A program made the translations under genes and the position numbers. Of a stretch of 64,000 nucleotides of DNA, positions 19,884-29,711 are shown piece by piece. The notes under the pieces were generated by a model that saw only the letters and a list, made by a program, of their open reading frames with translations, ran no database searches and had not been told where the DNA came from. Positions within the stretch are counted from its first letter, which is position 1. Each line of letters begins with the position of its first letter. Source of the stretch: Campylobacter mucosalis (lineage in GTDB: Bacteria > Campylobacterota > Campylobacteria > Campylobacterales > Campylobacteraceae); assembly GCF_013372205.1 (NCBI RefSeq), contig NZ_CP053831.1, positions 1,116,001 through 1,180,000 of the forward strand, written 5' to 3'.

Positions 19884-22454
19884 TCACGCAAACACACCTT
19901 TTTTAGGACCACTTTTGCCGTGACACTCTTTGTATTTTTTACCGCTTCCGCAAGGGCAAGGCGCGTTTCTAGGCACCTTTTTTTCAGATGTATTTGTCAA
20001 AATGCTCTCTTGCTCCTCTTGCATTAGCTCTCTAGCACGTTCTGCTTCAGCCTCTTCTTTGCTCTTTAGTCTTAAAATGCTAAGCATTTTTACACTTTCA
20101 GTTTTTACCCTGTTTACCAGCTCCATAAATAGATTATAGCTCTCTTTTTTATACTCAGTTAGCGGATCTTTTTGGTTGTATCCACGAAGTCCGATACCAG
20201 TTTTTAATATATCCATTTGATAAAGGTGCTCTCTCCACGCATTATCAAGAACTTGCAGATATAAAACCTTTTCGACATCTCGCTTTTGAGCTGGATTTAC
20301 TATACTCATTTTAGCTTCATATCTTGATGTTAAAATTTCATCTATTTTGCTTGCAAGCTCTGCGTATTCTAGCCCAATTAGTTCACTCTCATCAATGTGC
20401 TCAGCACAATCATTTTCTATTATAGAAACCAAATTTTTAATGTCAAAGTCATCTTTTAATCCACCACTAAAAATTTCAGCATTTTCAAGCAACATAGCCA
20501 CATACTCGGCTCTATTTTGAGCTATCTTTTCGCTCATATCATACTCTTTATCAAGCAACTCGTCGCGATACTTATATATTGTTTTTCTCTGCTCATTAGC
20601 AACATCATCGTATTCAAGTAGGTGCTTTCTAGCCTCAAAGTGCAGGTTTTCAACCTTTTTTTGAGCATTTTCAACGGCCCTTGTTACGAGCTTACTCTCT
20701 ATACTCTCGCCCTCGTCAATGCCAAGCCTATCCATTATAGACTTTATCCTGTCTGCTCCAAAAATTCTTAAAAGATTATCCTCTAAAGATAGATAAAATC
20801 TACTCACACCAGGATCGCCCTGACGACCAGCACGACCTCTAAGCTGATTATCTATACGGCGACTCTCGTGACGCTCTGTACCGATGATATAAAGTCCACC
20901 AAGAGCCCTAACCTCGTCATCTATCCTAATATCAACACCACGCCCAGCCATATTTGTAGCGATTGTCACAGCCCCTTTTTTACCCGCCTGTGCGATGATT
21001 TGTGCCTCTTTTTCGTGATTTTTAGCATTTAGTACGGAGTGAGCGATACCAGCTTTTACCAGCATAGAGTGAAGCAACTCGCTTCTTTCGATACTTGCAG
21101 TACCAACTAATACTGGCTGACCCTTTTGGTTTGCCTTTTTTATCTCATCAATAACCGCTTTAAATTTCTCATTTTGTGTTTTGTAAATGAGATCATTTTG
21201 ATCTAGTCTTTTTATCGGCAAATTTGTAGGAATTGAGATAACATCAAGCTTGTAAATTTGCGAAAATTCAGTCGCTTCGGTTTGAGCGGTACCAGTCATA
21301 CCGGCTAGTTTTTTATACATTCTAAAGTAGTTTTGATATGTTGTATCTGCTAAAGTTTGGCTCTCCTCTTGGATTTTTACGCCCTCTTTTGCTTCAAGTG
21401 CCTGATGAAGCCCCTCGCTAAAACGGCGTCCTTCACTTAAGCGACCAGTAAATTCATCAACGATTACGACCTCGTGCCCTCTAACAACATAATGAACATC
21501 TTTTTCAAAAAGATTGTGAGCCTTTAGTGCTTGATCAAGATGATGACTTAAAATTGCATTTTCAAGGTTATATAAATTTTCAACCCCAAAGAGCTCCTCG
21601 GCTTTGTTTATACCCTGTTCTGTAATAAGTATCGTTCTATTTTTCTCATCAACTACAAAATCCCCAGTTGGTTTTGAGTTTGGTACGGCTGGATCGGCTG
21701 CCTCGCCACGAGTAAGTTTTTTAGCAACCTCATTTGCCTTGACATATCCATCAAGTGTGCGATTTGTAGGACCTGAAATGATCAAAGGCGTTCTTGCTTC
21801 ATCAATTAAAATACTATCAACCTCATCGACGATAACAAAGTTGTGCTTGCGTTGAACTTTATCGTTTAAGTCAAATTTCATATTATCGCGAAGATAATCA
21901 AAGCCAAATTCCGAGTTTGTGCCGTAAGTTATATCGGCGTTGTAGGCCTCTTTTCGTGCGTCATCATCGTGTTGTCCGCTTAAAATTACACCAACGCTAA
22001 GCCCTAAAAAATTATAAAGTTCGCCCATTTGCGTGGCGTCGCGTTTAGCTAGGTAGTCATTAACTGTTACGACGTGCACACCTTTTCCACTCATCGCATT
22101 TAGTACAACTGGCAGGGTTGCAACTAGGGTTTTGCCCTCGCCCGTTTTCATCTCGGCTATCCTGCCGTCATTTAAAACCATACCGCCGATTAACTGCACG
22201 TCAAAATGACGCATTTTTAGCACCCTTTTTGAAGCCTCTCTAACGATAGCAAAGACTTCATTTAGCACCAGATTTTCACTCTTTCCAGCTCTTACTTCAT
22301 CCCTTAATGCGTTAAAAGCGGACTTTAGCTCATCATCGCCCATATTCTCATATTGTTTTTCAAGCTCATTTATACCCTTAACTCGCTTGACATATTTTTT
22401 AAGCTCTCTATCGTTTTGAGTGCCAAAAATTTTACGAAATAACATACTAAACAT
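19884..22454 (-). CDS. secA: Preprotein translocase ATPase SecA
   Basis: Motor of the Sec translocon. 856 residues. Walker [15 protein letters not shown] at about 101-114, DEAD-type [20 protein letters not shown], the helicase end [10 protein letters not shown], and the C-terminal zinc/SecB-binding tail [16 protein letters not shown]. All regions of a full-length SecA are present. ATG start ([11 protein letters not shown]). Located head to head with lolA over a 99-bp gap and 21 bp upstream of the LolC/E-like gene, so it probably heads that transcript. Confidence 0.97.
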   Translation of the reverse strand: MFSMLFRKIFGTQNDRELKKYVKRVKGINELEKQYENMGDDELKSAFNALRDEVRAGKSENLVLNEVFAIVREASKRVLKMRHFDVQLIGGMVLNDGRIAEMKTGEGKTLVATLPVVLNAMSGKGVHVVTVNDYLAKRDATQMGELYNFLGLSVGVILSGQHDDDARKEAYNADITYGTNSEFGFDYLRDNMKFDLNDKVQRKHNFVIVDEVDSILIDEARTPLIISGPTNRTLDGYVKANEVAKKLTRGEAADPAVPNSKPTGDFVVDEKNRTILITEQGINKAEELFGVENLYNLENAILSHHLDQALKAHNLFEKDVHYVVRGHEVVIVDEFTGRLSEGRRFSEGLHQALEAKEGVKIQEESQTLADTTYQNYFRMYKKLAGMTGTAQTEATEFSQIYKLDVISIPTNLPIKRLDQNDLIYKTQNEKFKAVIDEIKKANQKGQPVLVGTASIERSELLHSMLVKAGIAHSVLNAKNHEKEAQIIAQAGKKGAVTIATNMAGRGVDIRIDDEVRALGGLYIIGTERHESRRIDNQLRGRAGRQGDPGVSRFYLSLEDNLLRIFGADRIKSIMDRLGIDEGESIESKLVTRAVENAQKKVENLHFEARKHLLEYDDVANEQRKTIYKYRDELLDKEYDMSEKIAQNRAEYVAMLLENAEIFSGGLKDDFDIKNLVSIIENDCAEHIDESELIGLEYAELASKIDEILTSRYEAKMSIVNPAQKRDVEKVLYLQVLDNAWREHLYQMDILKTGIGLRGYNQKDPLTEYKKESYNLFMELVNRVKTESVKMLSILRLKSKEEAEAERARELMQEEQESILTNTSEKKVPRNAPCPCGSGKKYKECHGKSGPKKGVFA

Positions 22455-22553
22455 TTATCACCTTTTTAATTTTTAAAGCTTTGATTTTATCATACTCTAA
22501 CTATTTATTTAATTAAATTTAGCTAAAATAGCAAGTTTTTAAGGAGGGAAAAA

Positions 22554-23066
22554 TTGAAAAAAATTCTACTAATTTTCGCTTTTTGTGTCGCATCTTTTGC
22601 CTCAGAACTTAACTTTAACACCATTGAGAGCGACTTTGCACAAGTTGTAAACAGCAAAGAAAGTAAGGTTACCTACACTGGTAAATTCTACGCTACAAGC
22701 GATAATAACGCACTTTGGATATATTATAGCCCAACACCAAAAAAAATATACTTTTCTGCAACGCACGTAGTTGTGGTAGAAGATGAGCTTGAACAAGCAG
22801 TTGTATCAAAACTAGAAAATACGCCAAATTTAGCTCAAATTCTAGCAAATGCAAAAAAAATCACACCGACGCTTTATAAGGCGGTTTATGACGACGTGGA
22901 GTATTTTATAAACACCAAAAACGGACTACCTCAAAGCATTGACTACCAAGATAAGCTGGATAATAAGATAAAAATCACGCTAAATAACACGATAAAAGAT
23001 AAAAGCATCCCAGCAAATTTGCTAACTCCAAATGTCCCAAAAGGTTATGACATCATAACCCAGTAA
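22554..23066 (+). CDS. lolA: Outer-membrane lipoprotein carrier protein LolA
   Basis: Periplasmic shuttle that takes lipoproteins from the LolCDE complex to the outer membrane. 170 residues with signal peptide MKKILLIFAFCVASFASE (cleavage about residue 17). The central part, YTGKFYATSDNNALWIYYSPTPK, fits the LolA beta-barrel pattern, and its context opposite secA and a LolC/E-like gene supports the call. The start is TTG with a strong AAGGAGGG ribosome-binding site; there is no in-frame ATG near it. Confidence 0.85.
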   Translation: MKKILLIFAFCVASFASELNFNTIESDFAQVVNSKESKVTYTGKFYATSDNNALWIYYSPTPKKIYFSATHVVVVEDELEQAVVSKLENTPNLAQILANAKKITPTLYKAVYDDVEYFINTKNGLPQSIDYQDKLDNKIKITLNNTIKDKSIPANLLTPNVPKGYDIITQ

Positions 23067-23067
23067 T

Positions 23068-23589
23068 CTACTCGCCAAAATCCTTGCCAAATTCTCCGAT
23101 AGAGTTTAAATCTATCGGACGCTGGTTTATATCCTTTAGCTCCGGCGATATCACAATATCGTTTGATTTTTTACTATTTGTCTCTTTGTGGCTATCTGAG
23201 ATAGTGCATAAATTTTTAGCCCTTATGGCGTTTATGATTTCGTCTATTTCGGGCTTTTCTACTACTTTTAGGCTGATTATTAAAACTTCATCTAAATTTA
23301 CAGAGTGTTTTTTTACCGCATATTTTATAAATGCTTGTTTGAATTTCTCCTTGCCTACTGATGTTAAGAGATCTTCTGCATAAAAACTTCCAATTATAAC
23401 ATTTAAGGCATCTAGCACATAGGCCTCATTTTCGCTCACACTATCGCCTAAAATTTCAAGACTTACCCTTATCTTTTTTGTACTATTTTGAGATACTTTT
23501 GAATAAACATCAGCCTCAAAATCACTAATCCTAAACGCGTCTGCATAGCCAAAAATAGCCAAAATCAAAACCAAACATATCTTTTTCAA
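23068..23589 (-). CDS. Secreted periplasmic protein, unknown function
   Basis: 173 residues with a signal peptide (MKKICLVLILAIFGYADA, cut near 18). The body contains a segment that could be a FliL-like fold: KKIRVSLEILGDSVSENEAYVLDALNVI, then KEKFKQAFIKYAVKKHSV and DEVLIISLKVVEKP, but I do not assign a family on that. The tail (about 130-173) is polar and probably disordered. TTG start with AAGGAG, overlapping the helicase stop by 4 bp. Appears to be a conserved neighbour of lolA in Campylobacter. Confidence 0.7.
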   Translation of the reverse strand: MKKICLVLILAIFGYADAFRISDFEADVYSKVSQNSTKKIRVSLEILGDSVSENEAYVLDALNVIIGSFYAEDLLTSVGKEKFKQAFIKYAVKKHSVNLDEVLIISLKVVEKPEIDEIINAIRAKNLCTISDSHKETNSKKSNDIVISPELKDINQRPIDLNSIGEFGKDFGE

Positions 23590-24905
23590 ATGCTCTCCTT
23601 AATATTTTTAAACTCACTTTGCATATAAAATTTTCTAACCTCTTCATCAACCTTTACAACCCTTTGCAAATACCGATAAAAGTCCTGTGTCCTGCTATAA
23701 ATTAGCTTTAAATTTGCAGGATCTATCGCACGAGAAAGTGCCACATAAAGCTGTCCATTAGCAAAAATTTGGTTTAAATCACAAGTTAAATTGCTAATAC
23801 TCATACCTTGTGATTTATGTATAGTAAGTGCGTAAGAAAGTTTAAATGGAAACTGCAAGAAACTAGCTAAAACACGCTCACTAAGTCCATTTTCATCAGA
23901 TATTGGCTCACTTAGTTTAAAATTATTCCTTTCGACTTCGCAAATTTCGCCATTTTCTTTTCTAATAATCACACTACTTATCTCTGCACCGTCACGCACA
24001 ACCTGCATAACCTCACCCTGCTCACCGTTATAATACTCGCCCCATTTATTTGTAATAAAAATAACCCTAGCCCCAAGCTTGATGATAAGCTCTTCTGAGA
24101 CATTTAGAGACGCCTTAAAGCTCTCAAGCCGTTTTGGATTTAACCCCTCTTCAAATACGCTTATCTGTGCTTTTAGAGTTATGGCTGGGGATTTTATACG
24201 CTCAAGCATAAAGTTGTTTAACCTATCTACGCCGACATTTGTCCCAAAAAGCACACTGGTATTTTCGCTAGGCTCAAACTTAAAAACCAAAAGAGATTTT
24301 GTATACGAAGCAACCTCATCATCAATCACTCCAACTCTAAGCCTAGATAATATATCATAAAATTTTATATCCTGTGTGCGTTTTGAAATTTTAAGCTCGA
24401 TATTTGTCAGGTTAAAATCTCGCCAAGCACTTGCGTTAAATGCGTAGCTAAAGTCAAAAAGTGCGTTTTGTTTTGTCTGCTTTTTAACTGGTGGAAGCTG
24501 GTAAAAATCTCCAACAAAAAGCAACCTACCGCTAAATTTTGAGTTTAAAAGTCTAAAGCGTATCATCTCAAGCAAATTTGCACTAACCATTGATATCTCA
24601 TCAAGCACGATAAGATCAGCACTATCAAGCATAGTCTTAAGTCTTTTTAGCTTCTCGGTTTGCTTTTTATCATAAGCCAAAAGCTCGTTAAAATCACTAC
24701 AAATTCCAAATTTAAAAAAGCTATGCACACTTACTCCACCGATATTAACCGCACTAATACCAGTCGAGCCTAAAACGATAACGTTTTTTAACTCACTTCT
24801 GTATCGCTTGATAATGGCTGATGTTAGATAGCTTTTACCCACACCGCCACCACCAGTTAAAAAGACATTTGAATGTTTTAAAATTTCTAAAATTTCTTCT
24901 AGCAA
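23586..24905 (-). CDS. Pif1/RecD-like superfamily 1B DNA helicase
   Basis: 439 residues. Helicase motifs in order: Walker A LTGGGGVGKSYLTSA (about 16-30), Walker B LIVLDEISMV (about 95-104), motif III FVGDFYQLPPVKK, and near the C terminus YALTIHKSQGMS and QLYVALSRA (motifs V and VI). These match the 5'-to-3' Pif1 group of SF1B. Likely role is in DNA repair or resolving replication blocks. TTG start preceded by AAGG at 6 nt. Coupled to the secreted protein gene downstream. Confidence 0.88.
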   Translation of the reverse strand: MLEEILEILKHSNVFLTGGGGVGKSYLTSAIIKRYRSELKNVIVLGSTGISAVNIGGVSVHSFFKFGICSDFNELLAYDKKQTEKLKRLKTMLDSADLIVLDEISMVSANLLEMIRFRLLNSKFSGRLLFVGDFYQLPPVKKQTKQNALFDFSYAFNASAWRDFNLTNIELKISKRTQDIKFYDILSRLRVGVIDDEVASYTKSLLVFKFEPSENTSVLFGTNVGVDRLNNFMLERIKSPAITLKAQISVFEEGLNPKRLESFKASLNVSEELIIKLGARVIFITNKWGEYYNGEQGEVMQVVRDGAEISSVIIRKENGEICEVERNNFKLSEPISDENGLSERVLASFLQFPFKLSYALTIHKSQGMSISNLTCDLNQIFANGQLYVALSRAIDPANLKLIYSRTQDFYRYLQRVVKVDEEVRKFYMQSEFKNIKESI

Positions 24906-24997
24906 TACATACCTTTTTTTGGCAAATTATAGCAAAAACACCGCTTATTTTAAGTCAAAAAAGATAAAATTAACCTTTTTAATTTTAAGGATTTATA

Positions 24998-26869
24998 ATG
25001 AAAAAGAGTTTTCTTACAATATTTCTTGCGGTATTTTTTATATCTTGCTCAAGCACTGCTCCAGCGCCAAATGGCGACACGGCAAAGCAAAAAGATATAC
25101 CCCCGTCTAAAATAACAATTGTAAACCTTGGAGAGCAAAGTGTGAATTTGTTGCCAAAAATAGATATAAACGAGCAATTTGACGCCTCTAAAATGCTATC
25201 AAAACGCTTTGCAAATTTTGATTTAAAACCAAGCAAAAAGGACGCAAAAAATGCATTTTGGGCACTTGATATATACAAATTTAAAAGCAACAAGCCATAC
25301 TACGGCTCAAACCTTAAACCGCTAACAAAAGAGTGGTTTAAAAAACATCACGAAAACGCAAACGAAACCGCCTTTTTAACACTTAACGCAATAGGCGTAA
25401 CAACGGCAAACACAGACTTAAGAAATCTGCCAACAAAAGAGCCAGTATTTTTTAACCCCCAAAATGCTGCAGAGGGCTATCCATTTGACTATCTTCAAAG
25501 CTCAACCCTAAGCGTTGGTTTCCCTATTTTCATCTCTCATCTATCAAAAGATGGGGCTTGGGCTATGGTAAGAGATGACGATGTTTGGGGCTGGGTAAGC
25601 GTAAATGACATAAAAATCATAAGCAAAAAAGAGGCAAACGAGTATCAAAACTCAAATTTCATCACAATCCTAGAAGATAAAACGCCAGTTTATGACGAAA
25701 ATGGCTGGTTTTTATTTCACGCTAGAATCGGCTCGCTACTGCCTTTTAGTAGTGAAAGTGATTTAAATTTCACAGGGCAAATATACACTCAAAATGGCAA
25801 AAAAACGTATAAAATAGCTAAAGAAAAGTCTGCTAAATTTCCACTTGTAATGAATGAAAAAAGCTTAAAAACGATGATTTCAAGCCTTTTAAATGAACCA
25901 TACGGCTGGGGTGGGATTAGTAACCTGCGCGACTGTTCGCTTCTTACAAAAGATCTACTTGGTAGTTTTGGTTTGTGGCTTCCAAGAAACTCAAAAGCTC
26001 AGTCAAATATCGGCGAAAAAATAAGCCTAGAAAATTTAACCAACGAGCAAAAAATTTCAGTAATAAAAGCTAAAGCAGTTCCGTATCTAACGCTACTTCA
26101 TTCGCCAGGGCACATTATGATTTATGTTGGCGTAAAAGATGAAAATGTGCTTATCCTGCACGATGCGTGGGGCATTAAAACCAAAGATGACGGACGAGCG
26201 TTAATTGGACAAACAGCCATTACAACGCTATTTGTGGGCTCTGATGTAAAAAATGTCGAACCAAGCTCACTGCTAATATCAAAGATAAAGTCCATAAACA
26301 TTTTAGGGCAAAGTGAAATTTTAAAAAAGATAGCAGATGAGCCTTGTAATGACACTGACGCTAAAGCAAAATATAACGCACTAGCCCCGTTAAACACGCC
26401 ACTTAGCGACGCTGGGAGATGCCGGGATTATGAGTTTTTAAACAAAACCTACGGCTCTAGCCAAGCCCAAGTATCACAAAATTTAAAAGATGTCATTTGG
26501 CTTAAAGATTTTGGAGCAAAAAGACTAAAGTTTAATGCCAAAAATGGTGCTGCAGACGCACTACAAAAGGTTAGTGATGAGTTAAATGAACTTGCAAAAA
26601 AAGAGCCTGAAATTTTAAAATTTCTAAATGATAGTGGGACATTTAAATGGCGACACATAGCCAATACAAATCGCCTAAGTGCCCATAGCTACGGTATCGC
26701 TATCGATATAAATGTGAGTGATAGTAGCTACTGGCAATGGCACAAAGAGTATAAAAATACTCTACCAAAAGAGGTGGTTTATATATTTGAAAAGCACAAA
26801 TTTATATGGGGCGGTCGCTGGAGGCACTTTGATACTATGCACTTTGAGTACCGCCCAGAGATATTTTAG
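24998..26869 (+). CDS. Lipoprotein with SH3, NlpC/P60 and M15 peptidase domains
   Basis: 623 residues. Lipoprotein signal with lipobox FFISC (Cys17). SH3-like region about 135-290 (DLRNLPTKEPVFF, GWGWVSVN-type repeats). NlpC/P60 domain about 295-430 with the catalytic Cys in LRDCSLLTKDLLG and His in SPGHIMIYVGV. C-terminal M15 peptidase about 480-623 with AHSYGIAIDINVSD (zinc His and Asp) and HFDTMHFEYRPE (catalytic base and zinc His). It should cut murein peptides, one domain at the gamma-D-Glu-diamino acid bond and the other at D-Ala or L-Ala-type bonds. The stop overlaps the pyrC stop on the opposite strand. Confidence 0.87.
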   Translation: MKKSFLTIFLAVFFISCSSTAPAPNGDTAKQKDIPPSKITIVNLGEQSVNLLPKIDINEQFDASKMLSKRFANFDLKPSKKDAKNAFWALDIYKFKSNKPYYGSNLKPLTKEWFKKHHENANETAFLTLNAIGVTTANTDLRNLPTKEPVFFNPQNAAEGYPFDYLQSSTLSVGFPIFISHLSKDGAWAMVRDDDVWGWVSVNDIKIISKKEANEYQNSNFITILEDKTPVYDENGWFLFHARIGSLLPFSSESDLNFTGQIYTQNGKKTYKIAKEKSAKFPLVMNEKSLKTMISSLLNEPYGWGGISNLRDCSLLTKDLLGSFGLWLPRNSKAQSNIGEKISLENLTNEQKISVIKAKAVPYLTLLHSPGHIMIYVGVKDENVLILHDAWGIKTKDDGRALIGQTAITTLFVGSDVKNVEPSSLLISKIKSINILGQSEILKKIADEPCNDTDAKAKYNALAPLNTPLSDAGRCRDYEFLNKTYGSSQAQVSQNLKDVIWLKDFGAKRLKFNAKNGAADALQKVSDELNELAKKEPEILKFLNDSGTFKWRHIANTNRLSAHSYGIAIDINVSDSSYWQWHKEYKNTLPKEVVYIFEKHKFIWGGRWRHFDTMHFEYRPEIF

Positions 26870-28146
26870 TCTTTTTCAAAGTCCCAAACGACACGACCGC
26901 TTTTTATGGTTTTAACAGCCATACCTTTTAGCTTTTTGCCAATTAATGGGGAATTTATGGATTTTGACTTATTTAGTTTCTCATCATAAATATACTCCAA
27001 ATTTGGATCAATTATCGCAATGTCGGCTAAAAATCCAGCTCTTATCTCGCCTTTGTTATCTAGCTTTAAAATTTTGGCTGGGTTTTTTGAGGTTAGAGCT
27101 ACCATTTGTTCTAAGCTTATGACATTTTCATCAACCAATCTTAGCGTTAAAGGCACTAGCGTTTGAAGTCCGATGATACCAAATGGGGCTTTATCAAACT
27201 CTACGCACTTTTCGTCTGTGTGGTGTGGGGCGTGATCTGTTGCGATTACGTCAATTAGTCCGCTTTTTAAGGCCTCTCTAATCGCCTTAACATCGCTAAT
27301 CTCGCGAAGTGGTGGCGACATTTTAAAATTTGTATCGTATGCGTTTGCTAAAATTTCATCATCACTAAACGTGAAGTGATGAGGCGTGGCTTCGCAGGTG
27401 ATTTTTATGCCGTCATTTTTTGCCATTTGTATAATTTTTAGCGAATATGCCGAGCTTACGTGAGCGATATGCACGTGTCCGCCAGTAAGCTTTGCTAATA
27501 GCATATCACGACTTACTGAAATTTCCTCTTTTTCACGAGCCATACCTTTAAGCCCCAAAATCGCCGAAACCGCACCCTCGTGCATAACGCCCTGTCTGCA
27601 AAGTGAGCAGTCTTCTGAGTGGCTTATACAAAAACTGCCGTGCTGGGCTGAGTATTCAAGTGCCGCTCTCATCACAGCAGAGCTTGAAACAGGCAGTCCG
27701 TCATCACTAAACGCAACCGCTCCAGCTTCGCACATATCGCCCATTTCAACGATTTCGTTGCCATTTAGCGATTTTGTAATAGCTCCGATTGGCAAAAGAT
27801 CAATTAACCCGCACTCTTTTGCCTTTTGTATCATCGCACGAGTAATACTAGCGTTATCATTTACTGGATTTGTGTTTGCCATAGGTAAGCAAGTAGTCAC
27901 GCCACCAGCCACGGCAGCCTTTGAGCCACTGATAATATCATCTTTGTATTCAAGCCCGGGATCTCTAAAATGTACGTGCATATCAATAAGCCCCGGCATT
28001 ACAAGCTTATTTGAAGCGTCAATCTCTAAATCAGCACTAAAATTTTCATTGCCAACAGCAATAATTTTGTCATTTTCAATTAAAACATTTGCCTTTATTG
28101 TGCCATCATAATTTACCACAACGCCGTTTTTAATTAAAACTTTCAT
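26866..28146 (-). CDS. pyrC: Dihydroorotase, type I
   Basis: Closes carbamoyl aspartate to dihydroorotate in pyrimidine synthesis. About 426 residues. Metal site MPGLIDMHVHFRDPGLEYKDD (two runs) at about 50-70, NTNPVNDNASI, the middle HSEDCSL and HIAHVSSA, and the C-terminal ATDHAPHH. This is the AllB-like type I dihydroorotase that works with aspartate transcarbamoylase. A GTG at 28149 is also open, but the ATG at 28146 is at 5 nt from GGGAG and is preferred. Starts 2 bp after pyrB. Confidence 0.93.
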   Translation of the reverse strand: MKVLIKNGVVVNYDGTIKANVLIENDKIIAVGNENFSADLEIDASNKLVMPGLIDMHVHFRDPGLEYKDDIISGSKAAVAGGVTTCLPMANTNPVNDNASITRAMIQKAKECGLIDLLPIGAITKSLNGNEIVEMGDMCEAGAVAFSDDGLPVSSSAVMRAALEYSAQHGSFCISHSEDCSLCRQGVMHEGAVSAILGLKGMAREKEEISVSRDMLLAKLTGGHVHIAHVSSAYSLKIIQMAKNDGIKITCEATPHHFTFSDDEILANAYDTNFKMSPPLREISDVKAIREALKSGLIDVIATDHAPHHTDEKCVEFDKAPFGIIGLQTLVPLTLRLVDENVISLEQMVALTSKNPAKILKLDNKGEIRAGFLADIAIIDPNLEYIYDEKLNKSKSINSPLIGKKLKGMAVKTIKSGRVVWDFEKD

Positions 28147-28148
28147 CA

Positions 28149-29078
28149 CTACTCCCTATTTTGTGCTAGTGTAGCAAGGATTGCCATACGCACGGCTACG
28201 CCGTTTTCTACCTGATTTAGTATCACGCTTTTTTCGCCGTCTGCTACGTCTGAGTTTAGCTCAACACCGCGGTTTATTGGCCCTGGATGAAGGATAATCG
28301 CATCTTTTTTAGCTAGATTGGCCCTAACCTTGTTTAAGCCAAAGAATTTTGAATACTCCCTGCTACTTGGGAATGCCACGTCGCCGTCAGCCCTTTCAAG
28401 CTGAATTCTAAGCATTATAATCACATCAACGCCCTCAACTGCCTCCTCCATAGTTTTTGCTATTTTACAATCAAAAACTTGTGCGTCTTTTGGCATCATC
28501 ATCGCTGGAGCAAAAAGTCTAACATCAATGCCAAATTTTCTCATCGCCCAAATGTTTGAACGTGCCACGCGAGATCTTGCGATATCGCCGATGATTGCTA
28601 CACTGGTGTTTTTATCAAGGCTTTTATTAAACTCGCAAAGTGTGAAAAGATCAAGCAGGGCTTGGCTAGGATGCTCATTTAAGCCATCTCCTGCATTTAC
28701 AATACTTGCGTCCGTATTAGTCGCTGCAAGTTTAGCCGCTCCAGAGCTTGGGTGGCGAAGCACGATGATATCGGTTTTCATCGCTGACATATTATTTATG
28801 GTGTCAATTAGCGTTTCGCCTTTATTTACGCTTGAAGTTGAAGCACTAAAATTTACAGCGTCCGCGCCCAGTCTTTTTGCAGCTATCTCAAAGCTAGTTC
28901 TAGTGCGCGTTGAGTTTTCATAAAAGGCGTTTATCGTGGTCTTGCCACGTAAGTAATCGCACTTTTTTACACTTTGTAAATTTAACTCTTTAAACTCTTT
29001 TGCTCTGTCTAAAAAGTATAAGATTTCGCTAGTTTCAAGCTCTCTAAGCCCAAGCAAATCTTTTCGTTTATAGCTCAT
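28149..29078 (-). CDS. pyrB: Aspartate carbamoyltransferase catalytic subunit
   Basis: Joins carbamoyl phosphate and aspartate, the committed step of pyrimidine synthesis. 309 residues with the carbamoyl-phosphate motif YENSTRTRTSFE (about 54-65) and the HPSQALLD motif (about 136-143). No regulatory subunit gene pyrI is nearby, as expected for class with type I dihydroorotase. Immediately upstream of pyrC, in one transcription unit. Confidence 0.96.
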   Translation of the reverse strand: MSYKRKDLLGLRELETSEILYFLDRAKEFKELNLQSVKKCDYLRGKTTINAFYENSTRTRTSFEIAAKRLGADAVNFSASTSSVNKGETLIDTINNMSAMKTDIIVLRHPSSGAAKLAATNTDASIVNAGDGLNEHPSQALLDLFTLCEFNKSLDKNTSVAIIGDIARSRVARSNIWAMRKFGIDVRLFAPAMMMPKDAQVFDCKIAKTMEEAVEGVDVIIMLRIQLERADGDVAFPSSREYSKFFGLNKVRANLAKKDAIILHPGPINRGVELNSDVADGEKSVILNQVENGVAVRMAILATLAQNRE

Positions 29079-29084
29079 AACGCC

Positions 29085-29477
29085 CTACTTTCCAAGCACA
29101 TTACAAGCTGCGGTGTAGCCTAAATCACAAGCTTTTTTAAACAAAGCCGCTGTCTTCTCCTCATCTTTTTTTCCATCTTTATTTAAGCCATAAGCGTGCA
29201 TTTCAGCTAGTTTTGAACACGCCATAGCTTCGTTTTCATCGCACATTTTGCTAAAAATTTGCTCAGCCTGTGCGTAATCTTTTTTAACACCATCCCCATT
29301 AAAAAGCATTATAGCATTCATCGAGCACGCCTTTTTCACGCCCTCGCCACACGCCCTATTAAAGCTAGTGTAAGCGTTTAAATAATCCTTTGCCATAAAC
29401 TGCTCTTGTGCCTTTTGGTAGTTTTCACTTGCAACTAAAGAGGCAAAAGCCAAACCTGCGATTAAAATTTTCTTCAT
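29085..29477 (-). CDS. Sel1/Hcp-like cysteine-rich repeat protein, secreted
   Basis: 130 residues with a signal peptide (MKKILIAGLAFASLVAS). About three Sel1-type helical repeats follow, each with a paired cysteine: ACGEGVKKACSMNA, MCDENEAMACSKLA and ACDLGYTAACNVLG. The regular C-X7-C spacing is the disulfide signature of the Helicobacter cysteine-rich proteins (Hcp). Such proteins act in the periplasm or outside; some have been described as beta-lactamase-like or immunogenic in Helicobacter, but no activity is claimed here. Lies 6 bp upstream of pyrB. Confidence 0.85.
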   Translation of the reverse strand: MKKILIAGLAFASLVASENYQKAQEQFMAKDYLNAYTSFNRACGEGVKKACSMNAIMLFNGDGVKKDYAQAEQIFSKMCDENEAMACSKLAEMHAYGLNKDGKKDEEKTAALFKKACDLGYTAACNVLGK

Positions 29478-29480
29478 TTT

Positions 29481-29711
29481 TTACTCCTTAAATAGTTTTG
29501 TGTGGTGTTTTTTCATATATTCAACAATCTCAATAACCTCATCAACGCCTTGAGAATTTGAGTTTTCTAGTGCGTCATCAATGCACTCTACATAAATTCC
29601 AGCCGCCTCTTCTAGCTTTGACTTTTTAACCCCAGCGTAATATAAAAGCCCTTCTAAAACTACGCTAAGCTCGTAGCTAAGCTCCTCAACACTTACATCA
29701 TTTTCTCTCAT
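29481..29711 (-). CDS. Small acidic helical protein, unknown function
   Basis: 76 residues, acidic, predicted all alpha-helical, no signal peptide: MRENDVSVEELSYELSV then LEGLLYYAGVKKSKLEE and VDEVIEIVEYMKKHHTK. Real by context: the ATG overlaps the stop of the DHH gene (ATGA), the next gene follows 3 bp after its stop, and it uses the same codons. Family not recognised. Confidence 0.65.
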   Translation of the reverse strand: MRENDVSVEELSYELSVVLEGLLYYAGVKKSKLEEAAGIYVECIDDALENSNSQGVDEVIEIVEYMKKHHTKLFKE

